NCBI GenBank assembly: GCA_017412705.1
Contig: JAFPWS010000004.1
Location: forward strand, 1-32,554
Direction of reading: 5' to 3'
Source: Prevotella sp.
GTDB lineage: Bacteria > Bacteroidota > Bacteroidia > Bacteroidales > Bacteroidaceae
Length of the DNA stretch: 32,554 bases
A program made the translations under genes and the position numbers. Positions 13,615 through 22,962 of this stretch are shown here, piece by piece. The notes below the pieces were generated by a model. The model was not told where the DNA came from. It was given only the letters and a program-made list of their open reading frames with translations, and did not search any database. Every line of letters starts with the position of its first letter. The stretch's first letter is position 1.

Positions 13615-14349
13615 ATGGGACAGAAAGTTAATCCTATTAGCAACCGTCTTGGCATTGTCAAGGGTTGGGATTCTAATTGGTTCGGAGGCAAGAACTTCGG
13701 AGACAACCTGGTAGAGGATCAGAAAATCCGTAAGTATCTGAACGAGCGTCTGGCCAAGGCCAGCATCTCGAAGATTGTCATCGAGCGTACGCTGAAGCTG
13801 GTTACCATCACCATTTGCACAGCCCGTCCGGGTCTGGTCATTGGTAAGGGTGGTCAGGATGTCGACAAGCTCAAGGAAGAGCTGAAGAAACTCTACGACA
13901 AGGAGATACAAATCAATATCTTCGAAGTGAAGAAGCCCGAGCTCGATGCAACCATCGTAGCTAACAACATCGCTCGCCAGATAGAGGGTAAGATTGCTTA
14001 CCGCCGTGCTATCAAGATGGCTGTGGCTAACACCATGCGTGCTGGAGCAGAGGGTATCAAGGTGCAGATCAGTGGCCGTCTGAACGGTGCCGAGATTGCA
14101 CGTAGCGAAATGATCAAGGAAGGACGTACTCCGCTGCATACCTTCCGTGCTGACATCGACTATTGCCAGGCTGAGGCCCTGACCAAGGTTGGCCTGTTAG
14201 GTCTGAAAGTCTGGATCTGCCGTGGTGAGGTTTATGGCAAGGTTGACCTGGCTCCTAACTTCGCACAGGAGAAGGGCGCTGCCCGCTCTAACGGTGGTCG
14301 TGACAACGGTGGCAGACGTTTCCGCAACAAGAAGAGTAATAACCGTTAA
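13615..14349 (+). CDS. rpsC: Ribosomal protein S3 (uS3)
   Basis: 244 residues, [20 protein letters not shown] at the start. Type-2 KH domain with the RNA-binding loop [14 protein letters not shown] at about residues 76-90; C-terminal domain with GVKVWI-like phrase [14 protein letters not shown]. The tail is basic and Gly/Asn-rich ([18 protein letters not shown]). S3 lines the mRNA entry channel and helps unwinding. 14 bp before rplP. Confidence 0.97.
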   Translation: MGQKVNPISNRLGIVKGWDSNWFGGKNFGDNLVEDQKIRKYLNERLAKASISKIVIERTLKLVTITICTARPGLVIGKGGQDVDKLKEELKKLYDKEIQINIFEVKKPELDATIVANNIARQIEGKIAYRRAIKMAVANTMRAGAEGIKVQISGRLNGAEIARSEMIKEGRTPLHTFRADIDYCQAEALTKVGLLGLKVWICRGEVYGKVDLAPNFAQEKGAARSNGGRDNGGRRFRNKKSNNR

Positions 14350-14363
14350 AGAAAGCATCTATC

Positions 14364-14792
14364 ATGTTACAACCTAAGAGAGTAAGATATAGAAGACCGC
14401 AGGACGGACGTGGCAATAAGGGCAACGCCCACCGCGGTACGCAGCTGGCTTTCGGCTCATTCGGCATCAAGACCCTTGACGCCAAGTGGATTGACAGCCG
14501 CCAGATTGAGGCAGCCCGTGTTGCCATCAACCGTTATATGAACCGTGAAGGTCAGGTTTGGATTCGCATCTTCCCGGACAAGCCCATCACTCGCAAGCCT
14601 GCTGACGTGCGAATGGGTAAAGGTAAGGGTGACCCCGCAGGATGGGTGGCTCCCGTAACCCCGGGTCGTATCCTCTTTGAAGTAGAGGGCGTTCCTTTTG
14701 AGGTTGCCAAGGAGGCTCTGCGCCTCGGTGCCCAGAAGCTGCCCGTGAAGACTAAGTTTGTTGTTAGACGCGATTACGATAAAAACGCTTAA
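14364..14792 (+). CDS. rplP: Ribosomal protein L16 (uL16)
   Basis: 142 residues, [20 protein letters not shown] at the start; the region [24 protein letters not shown] marks L16, including the arginine loop near the A-site tRNA. L16 is a late-assembling 50S protein. It is followed after 3 bp by rpmC. Confidence 0.97.
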   Translation: MLQPKRVRYRRPQDGRGNKGNAHRGTQLAFGSFGIKTLDAKWIDSRQIEAARVAINRYMNREGQVWIRIFPDKPITRKPADVRMGKGKGDPAGWVAPVTPGRILFEVEGVPFEVAKEALRLGAQKLPVKTKFVVRRDYDKNA

Positions 14793-14795
14793 GCT

Positions 14796-15017
14796 ATGAA
14801 GATGAATGAAATTAAAGGTCTCGAGACCAAGGAATTGGCCGAGAAGCTGGAGACTGAGGTTGCCAACTACCAGCAGATGAAGTTGAACCACGCAGTTACT
14901 CCCATGGAGAATCCATCACAGATTAAGGCCGCTCGTCGTGATATCGCACGTATGAAGACAGAACTCCGCCTGAGAGAATGCAATGCCGCGCTCACGAAGG
15001 GAGAACTTAACAAATAA
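14796..15017 (+). CDS. rpmC: Ribosomal protein L29 (uL29)
   Basis: 73 residues, two long helices: MKMNEIKGLETKELAEKLET at the start and IKAARRDIARMKTELRLREC as the second helix, typical of L29. It sits at the tunnel exit beside L23. The family is usually 63-70 residues; this protein has a few more at the C-terminus. Confidence 0.95.
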   Translation: MKMNEIKGLETKELAEKLETEVANYQQMKLNHAVTPMENPSQIKAARRDIARMKTELRLRECNAALTKGELNK

Positions 15018-15029
15018 CAATTGGTCCAG

Positions 15030-15287
15030 ATGGAAACAAGAAATTTAAGAAAGACAAGACAGGGTGTCGTTATCAGCAACAAGATGGATAAAACCATTGT
15101 TATTGCCGCTAAGTTCAAGGAGAAGCACCCGATTTATGGTAAGTTTGTCCAAAAGACAAAGAAGTACCATGCTCACGATGAGAAGAATGAGTGCAATGTC
15201 GGTGACACCGTGCTCGTTATGGAGACCCGCCCCCTCTCTAAGACCAAGAGATGGCGTTTAGTACAAATCGTAGAAAAGGCTAAGTAA
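15030..15287 (+). CDS. rpsQ: Ribosomal protein S17 (uS17)
   Basis: 85 residues from ATG 15030 ([20 protein letters not shown]); the TTG at 15021 would add only three residues. The OB-fold phrases [20 protein letters not shown] and [20 protein letters not shown] are standard for S17, a primary 16S-binding protein. 2 bp before rplN. Confidence 0.96.
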   Translation: METRNLRKTRQGVVISNKMDKTIVIAAKFKEKHPIYGKFVQKTKKYHAHDEKNECNVGDTVLVMETRPLSKTKRWRLVQIVEKAK

Positions 15288-15289
15288 TT

Positions 15290-15655
15290 ATGATACAAAC
15301 AGAAACAAGACTTACCGTAGCTGACAACAGCGGTGCCCGTGAAGCTCTGTGCATTCGTGTGCTGGGTGGAACAGGCCGCCGTTATGCTAGCGTAGGTGAC
15401 GTGATTGTTGTTGCTATCAAGAACGCAATCCCCACAAGTGACGTTAAAAAAGGTGCAGTTTCTAAGGCTCTGGTTGTTCGCACAAAGAAGGAAATCCGTC
15501 GTGCCGATGGCTCGTACATCCGCTTTGACGACAATGCCTGTGTGTTGCTGAACAATGCCGGTGAGCTTCGCGGCAGCCGTATCTTCGGCCCCGTAGCCCG
15601 TGAGCTCCGTGCAGTAAACATGAAGGTCGTATCACTGGCACCTGAGGTTCTTTAA
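15290..15655 (+). CDS. rplN: Ribosomal protein L14 (uL14)
   Basis: 121 residues: [20 protein letters not shown] at the start, [20 protein letters not shown] and [23 protein letters not shown] at the end. It forms part of the subunit interface and the binding site of silencing factor RsfS. Opens the spc section; no separate promoter is apparent in the 2-bp gap. Confidence 0.97.
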   Translation: MIQTETRLTVADNSGAREALCIRVLGGTGRRYASVGDVIVVAIKNAIPTSDVKKGAVSKALVVRTKKEIRRADGSYIRFDDNACVLLNNAGELRGSRIFGPVARELRAVNMKVVSLAPEVL

Positions 15656-15675
15656 CATTAAAACTGATAAAAGTA

Positions 15676-15993
15676 ATGGCAAAGTTACATATTCGTAAAA
15701 ACGATACGGTCATGGTTCTGTCCGGTGAGGACAAGGGCAAGACCGGTAAGGTGCTGAAGGTTCTCGTTGAGAAGCAGCGTGCACTGGTGGAGGGCGTGAA
15801 TATGGTCTCCAAGAGCACGAAGCCCAGTGCCAAGAACCCACAGGGAGGTATCGTGAAGCAGGAAGCTCCTGTTCACATCTCTAATTTAAGTCTCATCGAT
15901 CCGAAGAGCGGCAAGCCTACCCGTGTGGCTATCAAGCACGAGGGCAAGAACGTGATTCGTATTGCTAAAAAGTCAGGGGAGGAGATTAAGTAA
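15676..15993 (+). CDS. rplX: Ribosomal protein L24 (uL24)
   Basis: 105 residues: [20 protein letters not shown], a KOW motif (GKTGKVLKV) and [21 protein letters not shown]24 starts 50S assembly and lies at the tunnel exit. Its stop codon overlaps the rplE start by one base (TAATG), so the two are likely translationally coupled. Confidence 0.97.
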   Translation: MAKLHIRKNDTVMVLSGEDKGKTGKVLKVLVEKQRALVEGVNMVSKSTKPSAKNPQGGIVKQEAPVHISNLSLIDPKSGKPTRVAIKHEGKNVIRIAKKSGEEIK

Positions 15994-16550
15994 TGGCAAA
16001 TACAGCACAATTGAAGAAAGTGTACAACGAGCAGATTGCTCCGGCACTTGAGAAGCAGTTCAACTACAGTTCTAAGATGCAGGTGCCCGTCCTGAAGAAA
16101 ATTGTTGTCAATCAGGGTCTGGGTGATGCTACTCAGGACAAGAAGATCATTGATGTCGCCATCAACGAGATTACCACTATCTGCGGTCAGAAGGCTGTCG
16201 CTACCTACTCCAAGAAGGATATCGCCAACTTCAAGCTCCGTAAGAAGATGCCTATCGGTGTCATGGTAACCTTGCGCCGTGAGCGTATGTACGAGTTCCT
16301 GGAGAAGCTCGTCCGCGTGGCTCTGCCCCGTATCCGCGACTTCAAGGGTATTGAGAGCAAGTTCGATGGCCGTGGTAACTATACCCTCGGTGTTCAGGAG
16401 CAGATTATCTTCCCTGAAATCAACATCGATACTATTGACCGCATTCAGGGTATGAACATCACCTTCGTAACGTCTGCACAGACTGACGAGGAGGGTTATG
16501 CACTGCTGAAGGCTTTCGGTCTGCCGTTTAAGAACGCTAAAAACGATTAA
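15993..16550 (+). CDS. rplE: Ribosomal protein L5 (uL5)
   Basis: 185 residues: [20 protein letters not shown] near the start, [20 protein letters not shown], then [22 protein letters not shown] and the final helix region. L5 binds 5S rRNA and contacts S13 and P-site tRNA. The ATG shares its A with the rplX stop. 5 bp before rpsN. Confidence 0.97.
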   Translation: MANTAQLKKVYNEQIAPALEKQFNYSSKMQVPVLKKIVVNQGLGDATQDKKIIDVAINEITTICGQKAVATYSKKDIANFKLRKKMPIGVMVTLRRERMYEFLEKLVRVALPRIRDFKGIESKFDGRGNYTLGVQEQIIFPEINIDTIDRIQGMNITFVTSAQTDEEGYALLKAFGLPFKNAKND

Positions 16551-16555
16551 GAGAT

Positions 16556-16858
16556 ATGGCAAAAGAATCAATGAAGGCTCGTGAGGTAAAGCGCGCAAAG
16601 CTCGTTGCCCGTTACGCAGAGAAGCGTGCTGCCTTGAAGAAGATTATCGCAACGTCTGAGGACCCCGCTGAAGCATACGAGGCAGCTCGCAAGCTCCAGA
16701 GCATCCCCAAGAACGCCAATCCTATCCGTCTGCACAACCGCTGCAAGATCACTGGTCGTCCCAAGGGATATATGCGCCAGTTCGGTCTCAGCCGTATCCA
16801 GTTCCGTGAGATGGCATCAAACGGTCTGATTCCAGGCGTGAAGAAGGCAAGCTGGTAA
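16556..16858 (+). CDS. rpsN: Ribosomal protein S14 (uS14), zinc-free type
   Basis: 100 residues, the long form of S14. The C-terminal part [23 protein letters not shown] is conserved. The short zinc form has four cysteines in two CxxC pairs; here only one cysteine is present, so the protein does not bind zinc. It assembles late in the 30S head. A 99-bp gap with repeats and a hairpin follows before rpsH. Confidence 0.96.
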   Translation: MAKESMKAREVKRAKLVARYAEKRAALKKIIATSEDPAEAYEAARKLQSIPKNANPIRLHNRCKITGRPKGYMRQFGLSRIQFREMASNGLIPGVKKASW

Positions 16859-16886
16859 TTTGGCGGTTAGCTTTTAGCCGATAGCC
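16859..16886 (+). repeat. Four tandem 7-bp units between rpsN and rpsH
   Basis: Four heptamers with the pattern NNTRGCN in register from 16859 (for example GTTAGCT and TTTAGCC). The first overlaps the last base of the rpsN stop region by adjacency only. Confidence 0.7.
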
Positions 16887-16922
16887 AGAAGCAAGGAAAA
16901 AGAGAGTTAGTTTTTAATATTG

Positions 16923-16937
16923 TCGGGGTAGTCCCGA
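16923..16937 (+). promoter_or_regulatory. Small hairpin before rpsH
   Basis: TCGGG (16923-16927) pairs with CCCGA (16933-16937) around a five-base loop, 20 bp upstream of rpsH. S8 controls the spc operon in E. coli by binding mRNA, so this is a possible but unproven binding site. Confidence 0.35.
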
Positions 16938-16957
16938 TTAATTAAACAATTTATTTT

Positions 16958-17353
16958 ATGACAGATCCAATAGCAGATTATCTGACCAGACTCAGAAACG
17001 CCATCATGGCCAACCACCGTGTTGTTGAGGTTCCTGCGTCTAACTTGAAGAAGGAAATCACAAAGATCCTCTTCGAGAAGGGTTACATCCTGAACTACAA
17101 GTTCATTGAGGATGGCCCTCAGGGTACTATCAAGGTTGCCTTGAAGTACGATCCGGCCACGAAGGCTAACGCCATCAAGTGCCTGAAGCGCGTGTCTACA
17201 CCAGGTCTCCGTAAGTACACTGGTTACAAGGACATGCCGAGAGTAATTAACGGATTAGGTATTGCCATCTTATCTACATCCCAAGGTGTAATGACAGACA
17301 AAGAGGCTTCACAGCTGAAGATCGGCGGTGAGGTGCTTTGCTACGTTTATTAA
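16958..17353 (+). CDS. rpsH: Ribosomal protein S8 (uS8)
   Basis: 131 residues: MTDPIADYLTRLRNAIMANH at the start and a C-terminus with RVINGLGIAILSTSQGVMTD KEA, the standard S8 signature. S8 organises the central domain of 16S rRNA. It is separated from rpsN by the largest internal gap (99 bp) of the spc section. 15 bp before rplF. Confidence 0.97.
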   Translation: MTDPIADYLTRLRNAIMANHRVVEVPASNLKKEITKILFEKGYILNYKFIEDGPQGTIKVALKYDPATKANAIKCLKRVSTPGLRKYTGYKDMPRVINGLGIAILSTSQGVMTDKEASQLKIGGEVLCYVY

Positions 17354-17355
17354 TT

Positions 17356-17360
17356 GGAGG
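17356..17360 (+). promoter_or_regulatory. Shine-Dalgarno site of rplF
   Basis: GGAGG, 8 nt before ATG 17369, one of very few clear Shine-Dalgarno sequences in the window. It decides the rplF start against the in-frame TTG at 17354, which it overlaps. A similar AAGGAG precedes rpmD. Confidence 0.7.
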
Positions 17361-17368
17361 ACCTGAAT

Positions 17369-17938
17369 ATGTCTAGAATAGGAAAATTGCCAATTAGTAT
17401 TCCTGCCGGTGTGACTATTGCACAGGGTCAGGACGGTGTCGTTACCGTAAAGGGTCCGAAGGGTGAGCTCTCACAGAAGGTTGACGCTTCCATCAAGATG
17501 AAGGTCGAGGATGGTCATGTGACTTTCGAGATTGACGAGAACAGCCCAGTAAATATCAAGCAGAAGCAGGCTTTCCACGGCCTTTATCGTGCACTGGTTA
17601 ACAACATGGTTGTTGGCGTGAGCGAGGGCTATAAGAAGGAGATGGAGCTCATTGGTGTTGGTTATCGTGTTTCTAACCAGGGCAACATCATCGAGTTTTC
17701 ACTCGGTTATACACACCCCATCTTCATCCAGCTTCCTAAGGAGGTGAAGGTTGAGACCAAGATGGAGCGTAACCAGAACCCCCAGATTATCCTGGAGTCT
17801 TGCGACAAGCAGCTTCTTGGTATGATTTGCGCTAAAATTCGTTCTTTCCGTATGCCGGAGCCTTACAAGGGCAAGGGTATCTTGTTCAAGGGTGAGGTTA
17901 TCCGTCGTAAGTCGGGTAAGTCGGCATCAGCTAAGTAA
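17369..17938 (+). CDS. rplF: Ribosomal protein L6 (uL6)
   Basis: 189 residues from ATG 17369, starting MSRIGKLPISIPAGVTIAQG; the upstream TTG would include the Shine-Dalgarno sequence in the protein. Two tandem L6 repeats; the second ends with RMPEPYKGKGILFKGEVIRR KSGK, the universal L6 C-terminus. It lies near the GTPase-associated centre. Confidence 0.97.
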   Translation: MSRIGKLPISIPAGVTIAQGQDGVVTVKGPKGELSQKVDASIKMKVEDGHVTFEIDENSPVNIKQKQAFHGLYRALVNNMVVGVSEGYKKEMELIGVGYRVSNQGNIIEFSLGYTHPIFIQLPKEVKVETKMERNQNPQIILESCDKQLLGMICAKIRSFRMPEPYKGKGILFKGEVIRRKSGKSASAK

Positions 17939-17962
17939 TAATCATTTAAAGCATTGAAGATT

Positions 17963-18307
17963 ATGACAACAAAGAAAGTAGAAAGACGAATTAAGATCAA
18001 ATATAGAATTCGCAAGAACGTTTTCGGTACTGCCGAGCGTCCTCGTATGAGCGTATTTCGCTCTAACAAGCAGATTTACGTTCAGGTAATTAACGATTTG
18101 GAAGGTAAAACACTTGCATCTGCATCGTCTGTAGGTCTGGAGGCTATGCCTAAGATTCAGCAGGCTGAGAAGGTTGGAGAACTGGTGGCTAAGAAGGCTC
18201 AGGAGGCAGGAATCACATCCGTTGTCTTCGACCGTAATGGCTACCTCTATCATGGCCGTGTAAAGTCTCTGGCTGATGCAGCACGTAAAGGTGGACTTAA
18301 ATTTTAA
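17963..18307 (+). CDS. rplR: Ribosomal protein L18 (uL18)
   Basis: 114 residues from ATG 17963 ([20 protein letters not shown]); TTG 17954 would add three residues. [20 protein letters not shown] and the C-terminal [26 protein letters not shown] identify L18, a 5S rRNA-binding protein of the central protuberance. 6 bp before rpsE. Confidence 0.96.
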   Translation: MTTKKVERRIKIKYRIRKNVFGTAERPRMSVFRSNKQIYVQVINDLEGKTLASASSVGLEAMPKIQQAEKVGELVAKKAQEAGITSVVFDRNGYLYHGRVKSLADAARKGGLKF

Positions 18308-18313
18308 ACGATT

Positions 18314-18826
18314 ATGGCAATGAACAAAGTTAAGATTAATAGCGACGTAGAGTTGAAAGACAGACTGGTTGCCATCAACCGTGTTACCAAGGTAACGAAG
18401 GGTGGTCGCACCTTTACTTTCGCAGCCATTGTTGTTGTCGGCGACGGCAACGGCATCATCGGCTGGGGTCTGGGTAAGGCAGGTGAAGTCACCGCAGCCA
18501 TCGCCAAGGGTGTAGAGGCAGCCAAGAAGAATCTGGTGAAGGTTCCTGTACTGAAAGGTACTATTCCTCACGAGATGGAAGCCCGCTTCGGTGGTGCACA
18601 GGTATTCCTCCGTCCCGCTGCAGCCGGTACTGGTCTGGTGGCCGGTGGTGCTATGCGTGCCGTACTGGAGAGCGCAGGTGTGAAGGATGTGCTCGCTAAG
18701 TCGAAGGGCTCTTCTAACCCCCACAACCTGGTTAAGGCTACCATCGAGGCTCTGAGCCAGATGCGCGATGCCTATACCATTGCAGGTACCCGTGGTATCA
18801 GTATGAATAAAGTGTTTAACGGATAA
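18314..18826 (+). CDS. rpsE: Ribosomal protein S5 (uS5)
   Basis: 170 residues: [21 protein letters not shown] near the start, [20 protein letters not shown] and the C-terminal [24 protein letters not shown] region. S5 affects decoding accuracy and lines the mRNA entry channel. Followed after 13 bp by rpmD, which has an AAGGAG ribosome-binding site starting inside the S5 stop codon. Confidence 0.97.
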   Translation: MAMNKVKINSDVELKDRLVAINRVTKVTKGGRTFTFAAIVVVGDGNGIIGWGLGKAGEVTAAIAKGVEAAKKNLVKVPVLKGTIPHEMEARFGGAQVFLRPAAAGTGLVAGGAMRAVLESAGVKDVLAKSKGSSNPHNLVKATIEALSQMRDAYTIAGTRGISMNKVFNG

Positions 18827-18839
18827 AGGAGACAGAACT

Positions 18840-19016
18840 ATGGCAACAATTAAGATTAAGCAGATTAAGAGCAAGATCGGTTATCCTGTTGACCAGAAGC
18901 GTACCCTCGAGGCGCTGGGTCTGCACAAGATTTCTCAGGTCGTAGAGAAGGAAGATACTCCCGTTATCCGCGGTATGATCCGTAAGGTTCACCACCTCGT
19001 GGAGGTCATCGGTTAA
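18840..19016 (+). CDS. rpmD: Ribosomal protein L30 (uL30)
   Basis: 58 residues: [20 protein letters not shown], then [20 protein letters not shown] and a C-terminus [12 protein letters not shown]. The length and the K-S-x-I-G...R-T-L-x-x-L-G-L pattern are typical for L30. The preceding AAGGAG is 8 nt from the start, a rare clear Shine-Dalgarno site here. 29 bp before rplO. Confidence 0.95.
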   Translation: MATIKIKQIKSKIGYPVDQKRTLEALGLHKISQVVEKEDTPVIRGMIRKVHHLVEVIG

Positions 19017-19045
19017 TTTAATCACAATTTAAAACAGATAAGATT

Positions 19046-19492
19046 ATGAAACTACATACTTTAAAACCAGCTGAAGGCTCTACACATTCACGTCGTAGAA
19101 TCGGTCGCGGACCTGGCTCAGGTCTGGGCGGTACCTCTACCCGTGGACACAAGGGTGCCAAGGCTCGTTCGGGTTATAAGAAGAAGATTGGTTTCGAAGG
19201 CGGTCAGATGCCATTGCAGCGTCGCGTTCCGAAGTCTGGTTTCAAGAATATCAACCACAAGGAGTACTTCGCAGTAAACCTGTCTACTCTGCAGAAGCTG
19301 GCAGAGGAGAAGAAGCTCACCAAGATTGGAATCGCAGAGCTGGTAGCTGCTGGCCTGACCAATGGCAAGGAGCTCGTGAAGATTCTTGGCAACGGTGAGC
19401 TGAAGGCTAAGGTCGACGTAGAGGCTAATGCATTCTCAAAGACTGCCGAGGAGGCTATCAAGGCAGTTGGTGGTAACGCAACAATTATCTAA
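19046..19492 (+). CDS. rplO: Ribosomal protein L15 (uL15)
   Basis: 148 residues: MKLHTLKPAEGSTHSRRRIG, RGPGSGLGGTSTRGHKGAKA and GFEGGQMPLQRRVPKSGFKN identify L15, whose glycine/arginine-rich N-terminus threads into 23S rRNA. 8 bp before secY, the usual neighbour. Confidence 0.97.
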   Translation: MKLHTLKPAEGSTHSRRRIGRGPGSGLGGTSTRGHKGAKARSGYKKKIGFEGGQMPLQRRVPKSGFKNINHKEYFAVNLSTLQKLAEEKKLTKIGIAELVAAGLTNGKELVKILGNGELKAKVDVEANAFSKTAEEAIKAVGGNATII

Positions 19493-19500
19493 ACAAGACA

Positions 19501-20841
19501 ATGAAGAAGTTAATAGAGACACTGAAGAACATTTGGAAGATTGAGGACCTGCGTCAGCGTATCCTCATCACGATGCTGTTTGTAGCAATCTACCGTTTCG
19601 GCTCGTTCGTCGTGCTGCCCGGTATCAATCCCGCTCTGCTGGACAAGCTGCAGTCACAGACCGCTGGTGGCTTGATGTCACTGCTGGATATGTTCTCTGG
19701 TGGTGCATTCTCCAACGCATCAATCTTCGCGCTTGGAATCATGCCTTACATCTCTGCTTCTATCGTTATGCAGCTCCTCGCTGTCGCTGTGCCTTATTTC
19801 CAGAAGATGCAGCGCGAGGGTGAGAGCGGCCGCAAGAAGATTATGACCTATACTCGCTACCTGACAGTGGCTATTCTGCTGTTCCAGGCTCCGAGCTACC
19901 TCATCAATCTGAAAATGCAGGCCGGTGCTGCTCTGGCATCAGGTATCAGCTGGTCGGTGTTTGTATTCCCCGCCACGATTATCCTGGCTGCCGGCAGTAT
20001 GTTCATCCTTTGGCTGGGTGAGCGCATTACTGATAAAGGTATAGGAAATGGTATCTCGCTGATCATTATGATTGGTATTATTGCCCGCCTGCCGCAGGCA
20101 TTCATCCAGGAGGTCACCTCTCGCTTTACCGCTATTACCGGTGGTGGTCTGGTGATGTTCCTCGTCGAGATTATCATCCTCTATGCAGTTGTATGTGCAG
20201 CAATAGTTCTGGTACAGGGTGTCCGTAAGGTGCCCGTACAGTATGCAAAGCGTCTCGTAGGTGGCCAGCAGGTCGGCGGTGCACGTCAGTACATCCCCCT
20301 GAAGCTGTTCGCAGCCAATGTGATGCCTATCATCTTTGCTCAGGCTCTGATGTTCATCCCGCTGGCTTTCGTACAGTATGCAGCTCCTGAGAATGCAGGA
20401 TGGTTTGTTCGTTCCATGCTCGATCATCACAGCTGGACCTACAACCTCATCTTTGCCTTCCTCATCATTGCATTCACCTATTTCTATACGGCAATCACAC
20501 TCAACCCCACGCAGATGGCTGAGGACATGAAACGCAACAATGGCTTCATCCCTGGCATCAAGCCAGGTAAGCCGACAGCCGACTTCATCGACGAGGTGAT
20601 GTCACGCATCACGCTGCCCGGTTCTCTGTTCATTGCATTCATTGCAGTGATGCCTGCCTTTGCAAGCCTGTTGAATGTGCAGGACGCATTCTCTCAGTTC
20701 TTCGGTGGTACCTCACTGCTGATTCTCGTGGGTGTCGTCCTCGACACACTGCAGCAGATTGAGAGCCATCTGCTCATGCGCCACTATGACGGTCTGCTCA
20801 ACTCAGGTCGTATCCACGGTCGTGGAATGAGTGCGTACTAA
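19501..20841 (+). CDS. secY: Protein translocase channel subunit SecY
   Basis: 446 residues, ten membrane segments expected. The cytosolic start (LIETLKNIWKIEDLRQRI) leads into TM1. MSLLDMFSGGAFSNASIFAL GIMPYISASIVMQ forms plug and TM2, EGESGRKKIMTYTRYLT and WLGERITDKGIGNGISLIIM are the two SecY signature stretches, and HGRGMSAY is the end. With SecE and SecG it forms the inner-membrane channel that exports the secreted proteins and lipoproteins seen in this window. The location in the spc operon, followed by map and infA, is standard for Bacteroidota; adk is absent between them. Confidence 0.97.
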   Translation: MKKLIETLKNIWKIEDLRQRILITMLFVAIYRFGSFVVLPGINPALLDKLQSQTAGGLMSLLDMFSGGAFSNASIFALGIMPYISASIVMQLLAVAVPYFQKMQREGESGRKKIMTYTRYLTVAILLFQAPSYLINLKMQAGAALASGISWSVFVFPATIILAAGSMFILWLGERITDKGIGNGISLIIMIGIIARLPQAFIQEVTSRFTAITGGGLVMFLVEIIILYAVVCAAIVLVQGVRKVPVQYAKRLVGGQQVGGARQYIPLKLFAANVMPIIFAQALMFIPLAFVQYAAPENAGWFVRSMLDHHSWTYNLIFAFLIIAFTYFYTAITLNPTQMAEDMKRNNGFIPGIKPGKPTADFIDEVMSRITLPGSLFIAFIAVMPAFASLLNVQDAFSQFFGGTSLLILVGVVLDTLQQIESHLLMRHYDGLLNSGRIHGRGMSAY

Positions 20842-20847
20842 GCCAGT

Positions 20848-21651
20848 ATGAAGATATTTCTGAAGACTGAAGACGAAATCGAACTGATGCGCCAGGCTAA
20901 CCAACTGGTTGGTAAGACCCTTGGCGAATTGGCAAAACATATCAAGCCTGGCATAACGACCCTCCAGTTGGATCAAGTTGCCGACGAATTTATTCGCGAC
21001 AATGGAGCAATCCCCACCTTCAAGGGTTTCCCGAATCCATATGGAGGGCCGTTTCCAGCCAGCATCTGCACCTCGGTGAACGATGCCGTGGTACATGGCG
21101 TACCCAACGACAAGACGGTGCTCAAGGAGGGAGATATCATCTCCATCGACTGCGGCACCCTGCTCAACGGCTTTTGCGGCGATTCCTGCTATACGTTCTG
21201 TGTAGGGGAGGTGAGCGACGAAGTCAAAGAGCTGCTCCGCACCACCAAGGAGTCACTCTATAAGGGTATAGAGAACGCAGCTGCCGGCCATCATCTGGGA
21301 GATATCAGCTATGCGGTGCAGAGTCACTGCGAGGCCCATGGCTATGGTATCGTCCGCGAGCTCACCGGTCATGGCATAGGCCATGAGATGCACGAGGACC
21401 CGCAAGTGCCTAACTACGGTCGGCGTGGCAATGGCGTCCTGCTGAAAGCCTCTATGTGCATCGCCATCGAACCGATGGTCACCATGGGCAAGCGCGACAT
21501 CTACCTCGATGGTACTGACCGCTGGACCATCCGTACCCGTGACGGCAAGCCGGCAGCTCATTTCGAGCATACCATCGCAGTCAGGAAAGGACAGGCAGAG
21601 ATATTGTCCTCATTCGAAGAAGTAGAGCAAGTAGAAGGTAAATTATATTAG
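20848..21651 (+). CDS. map: Methionine aminopeptidase, type I
   Basis: 267 residues, the type Ia length. The five metal ligands are visible in context: Asp in [20 protein letters not shown] (two aspartates), His in [19 protein letters not shown], Glu in AIEPMVTMG and Glu in [12 protein letters not shown]. It removes the initiator methionine from nascent proteins with small second residues. It follows secY by 6 bp and its stop is one base from infA, so translation is probably coupled. Confidence 0.97.
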   Translation: MKIFLKTEDEIELMRQANQLVGKTLGELAKHIKPGITTLQLDQVADEFIRDNGAIPTFKGFPNPYGGPFPASICTSVNDAVVHGVPNDKTVLKEGDIISIDCGTLLNGFCGDSCYTFCVGEVSDEVKELLRTTKESLYKGIENAAAGHHLGDISYAVQSHCEAHGYGIVRELTGHGIGHEMHEDPQVPNYGRRGNGVLLKASMCIAIEPMVTMGKRDIYLDGTDRWTIRTRDGKPAAHFEHTIAVRKGQAEILSSFEEVEQVEGKLY

Positions 21652-21652
21652 A

Positions 21653-21871
21653 ATGGCAAAACAAGGCGCTATTGAGCAAGACGGAACAATCGTAGAGGCA
21701 CTGTCCAACGCAATGTTCAGAGTAGAGTTGGAGAATGGTGTGCCCATCATCGCACACATCTCTGGTAAGATGCGTATGCATTACATCAAGATTCTGCCCG
21801 GCGACAAGGTAAAGGTGGAGATGAGTCCCTACGATCTCACAAAAGGAAGAATTGTATTCAGATACAAATAA
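21653..21871 (+). CDS. infA: Translation initiation factor IF-1
   Basis: 72 residues, exact family length: [40 protein letters not shown] and [21 protein letters not shown] single OB-fold that blocks the 30S A site during initiation. Placed between map and rpmJ, as in most Bacteroidota. Confidence 0.97.
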   Translation: MAKQGAIEQDGTIVEALSNAMFRVELENGVPIIAHISGKMRMHYIKILPGDKVKVEMSPYDLTKGRIVFRYK

Positions 21872-21889
21872 ATTAGGAGACTAAATAAA

Positions 21890-22006
21890 ATGAAGACAAG
21901 AGCATCATTGAAGAAGCGTACCCCCGATTGCAAGATTGTACGTCGTAAGGGTCGTCTGTTCGTTATCAACAAGAAGAACCCTAAGTACAAGATGCGTCAG
22001 GGTTAA
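21890..22006 (+). CDS. rpmJ: Ribosomal protein L36 (bL36), zinc-free type
   Basis: 38 residues ([20 protein letters not shown], then [18 protein letters not shown]). The zinc form has ligands at positions 11, 14, 27 and 32/33 (three Cys, one His). Here only Cys14 remains and the others are Thr, Asn and Lys/Tyr, so zinc cannot be bound. GGAG lies 13 nt upstream of the ATG. It is the last gene before a 118-bp gap with a new promoter. Confidence 0.95.
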   Translation: MKTRASLKKRTPDCKIVRRKGRLFVINKKNPKYKMRQG

Positions 22007-22058
22007 TGATTTATGTTAATTAAGCATAAAAAGGTGGCGGAATATCAGATATTTTGCG

Positions 22059-22066
22059 TACCTTTG
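22059..22066 (+). promoter_or_regulatory. Promoter (-7 element) for rpsM-rpsK-rpsD-rpoA-rplQ
   Basis: TACCTTTG followed by C, a perfect -7 element, lies 59 bp before rpsM; no TTG is visible at the -33 position. It probably gives the alpha section its own transcription in addition to read-through. Confidence 0.65.
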
Positions 22067-22080
22067 CATGCTTTTTAGCG

Positions 22081-22094
22081 AAAATTCGAATTTT
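22081..22094. repeat. 14-bp palindrome in the rpsM leader
   Basis: AAAATTCGAATTTT is a perfect palindrome about 10 nt after the predicted transcription start of the rpsM unit. A possible operator or S4 leader element; no direct evidence for either. Confidence 0.5.
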
Positions 22095-22124
22095 ATTACA
22101 TTATTATTTTTTCAAGTTTAACAA

Positions 22125-22505
22125 ATGGCAATAAGAATTGTTGGAGTAGATTTGCCCCAGGAGAAGCGTGGCGAAATCGCATTGACCTATATCTATGGTA
22201 TTGGTCGAAGTAGTTCAGCAAAGATTTTGGACAAGGCCGGCGTGAGCCGCGACCTGAAGGTCAACGAATGGAGTGACGACCAGGCAGCCAAGATCCGTGA
22301 AATCATCGGCGCTGAATTCAAGGTAGAAGGTGATCTCCGCAGTGAGATCCAGTTGAACATCAAGCGACTGATGGATATTGGTTGCTATCGTGGAGTCCGT
22401 CATCGTAACGGTCTTCCCGTACGTGGTCAGAGCACTAAGAACAATGCTCGTACTCGTAAGGGTAAGAAGAAGACTGTTGCTAACAAGAAGAAGGCCACGA
22501 AGTAA
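22125..22505 (+). CDS. rpsM: Ribosomal protein S13 (uS13)
   Basis: 126 residues: [40 protein letters not shown], and [20 protein letters not shown] as the basic C-terminus that touches P-site tRNA. First gene after the 22059 promoter. The 39-bp gap to rpsK is filled by a 7-bp tandem array. Confidence 0.97.
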   Translation: MAIRIVGVDLPQEKRGEIALTYIYGIGRSSSAKILDKAGVSRDLKVNEWSDDQAAKIREIIGAEFKVEGDLRSEIQLNIKRLMDIGCYRGVRHRNGLPVRGQSTKNNARTRKGKKKTVANKKKATK

Positions 22506-22512
22506 TTTTTAG

Positions 22513-22540
22513 GTTTAACGTTTAAAGTTTAGAGTTTAAA
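22513..22540 (+). repeat. Four tandem 7-bp units between rpsM and rpsK
   Basis: GTTTAAC, GTTTAAA and two further GTTTA-type heptamers in exact register (22513, 22520, 22527, 22534). The array ends five bases before the rpsK ATG. Confidence 0.9.
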
Positions 22541-22544
22541 GGTT

Positions 22545-22934
22545 ATGGCAAAGAAAACAGTCACTTCAAAGAAAAGAAACGTGAAGGTTACCGCTATCGG
22601 TCAGCTTCATGTGCATAGCTCATTTAACAATGTCATCGTATCACTCGCCAACGACGAGGGTCAGGTTATCTCTTGGTCTTCTGCCGGTAAGATGGGTTTC
22701 CGTGGTTCTAAGAAGAACACACCCTATGCTGCCCAGATGGCCGCTGAGGATTGCGCCAAGGTCGCTTTCGACCTGGGTCTGCGCAAGGTGAAGGCCTATG
22801 TCAAGGGTCCCGGTAACGGACGTGAGTCTGCTATCCGTGCCTGCCATGGTGCTGGTATCGAGGTTATTGAGATTGTCGACGTTACACCGCTGCCACACAA
22901 TGGCTGCCGTCCCCCGAAGCGTCGTCGTGTATAA
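22545..22934 (+). CDS. rpsK: Ribosomal protein S11 (uS11)
   Basis: 129 residues: [60 protein letters not shown] and the C-terminal [16 protein letters not shown], all standard for S11, which shapes the platform of the 30S subunit near the exit site. 28 bp before rpsD. Confidence 0.97.
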   Translation: MAKKTVTSKKRNVKVTAIGQLHVHSSFNNVIVSLANDEGQVISWSSAGKMGFRGSKKNTPYAAQMAAEDCAKVAFDLGLRKVKAYVKGPGNGRESAIRACHGAGIEVIEIVDVTPLPHNGCRPPKRRRV

Positions 22935-22962
22935 TTAGTAATAGAAATATTTTTTTAGAATT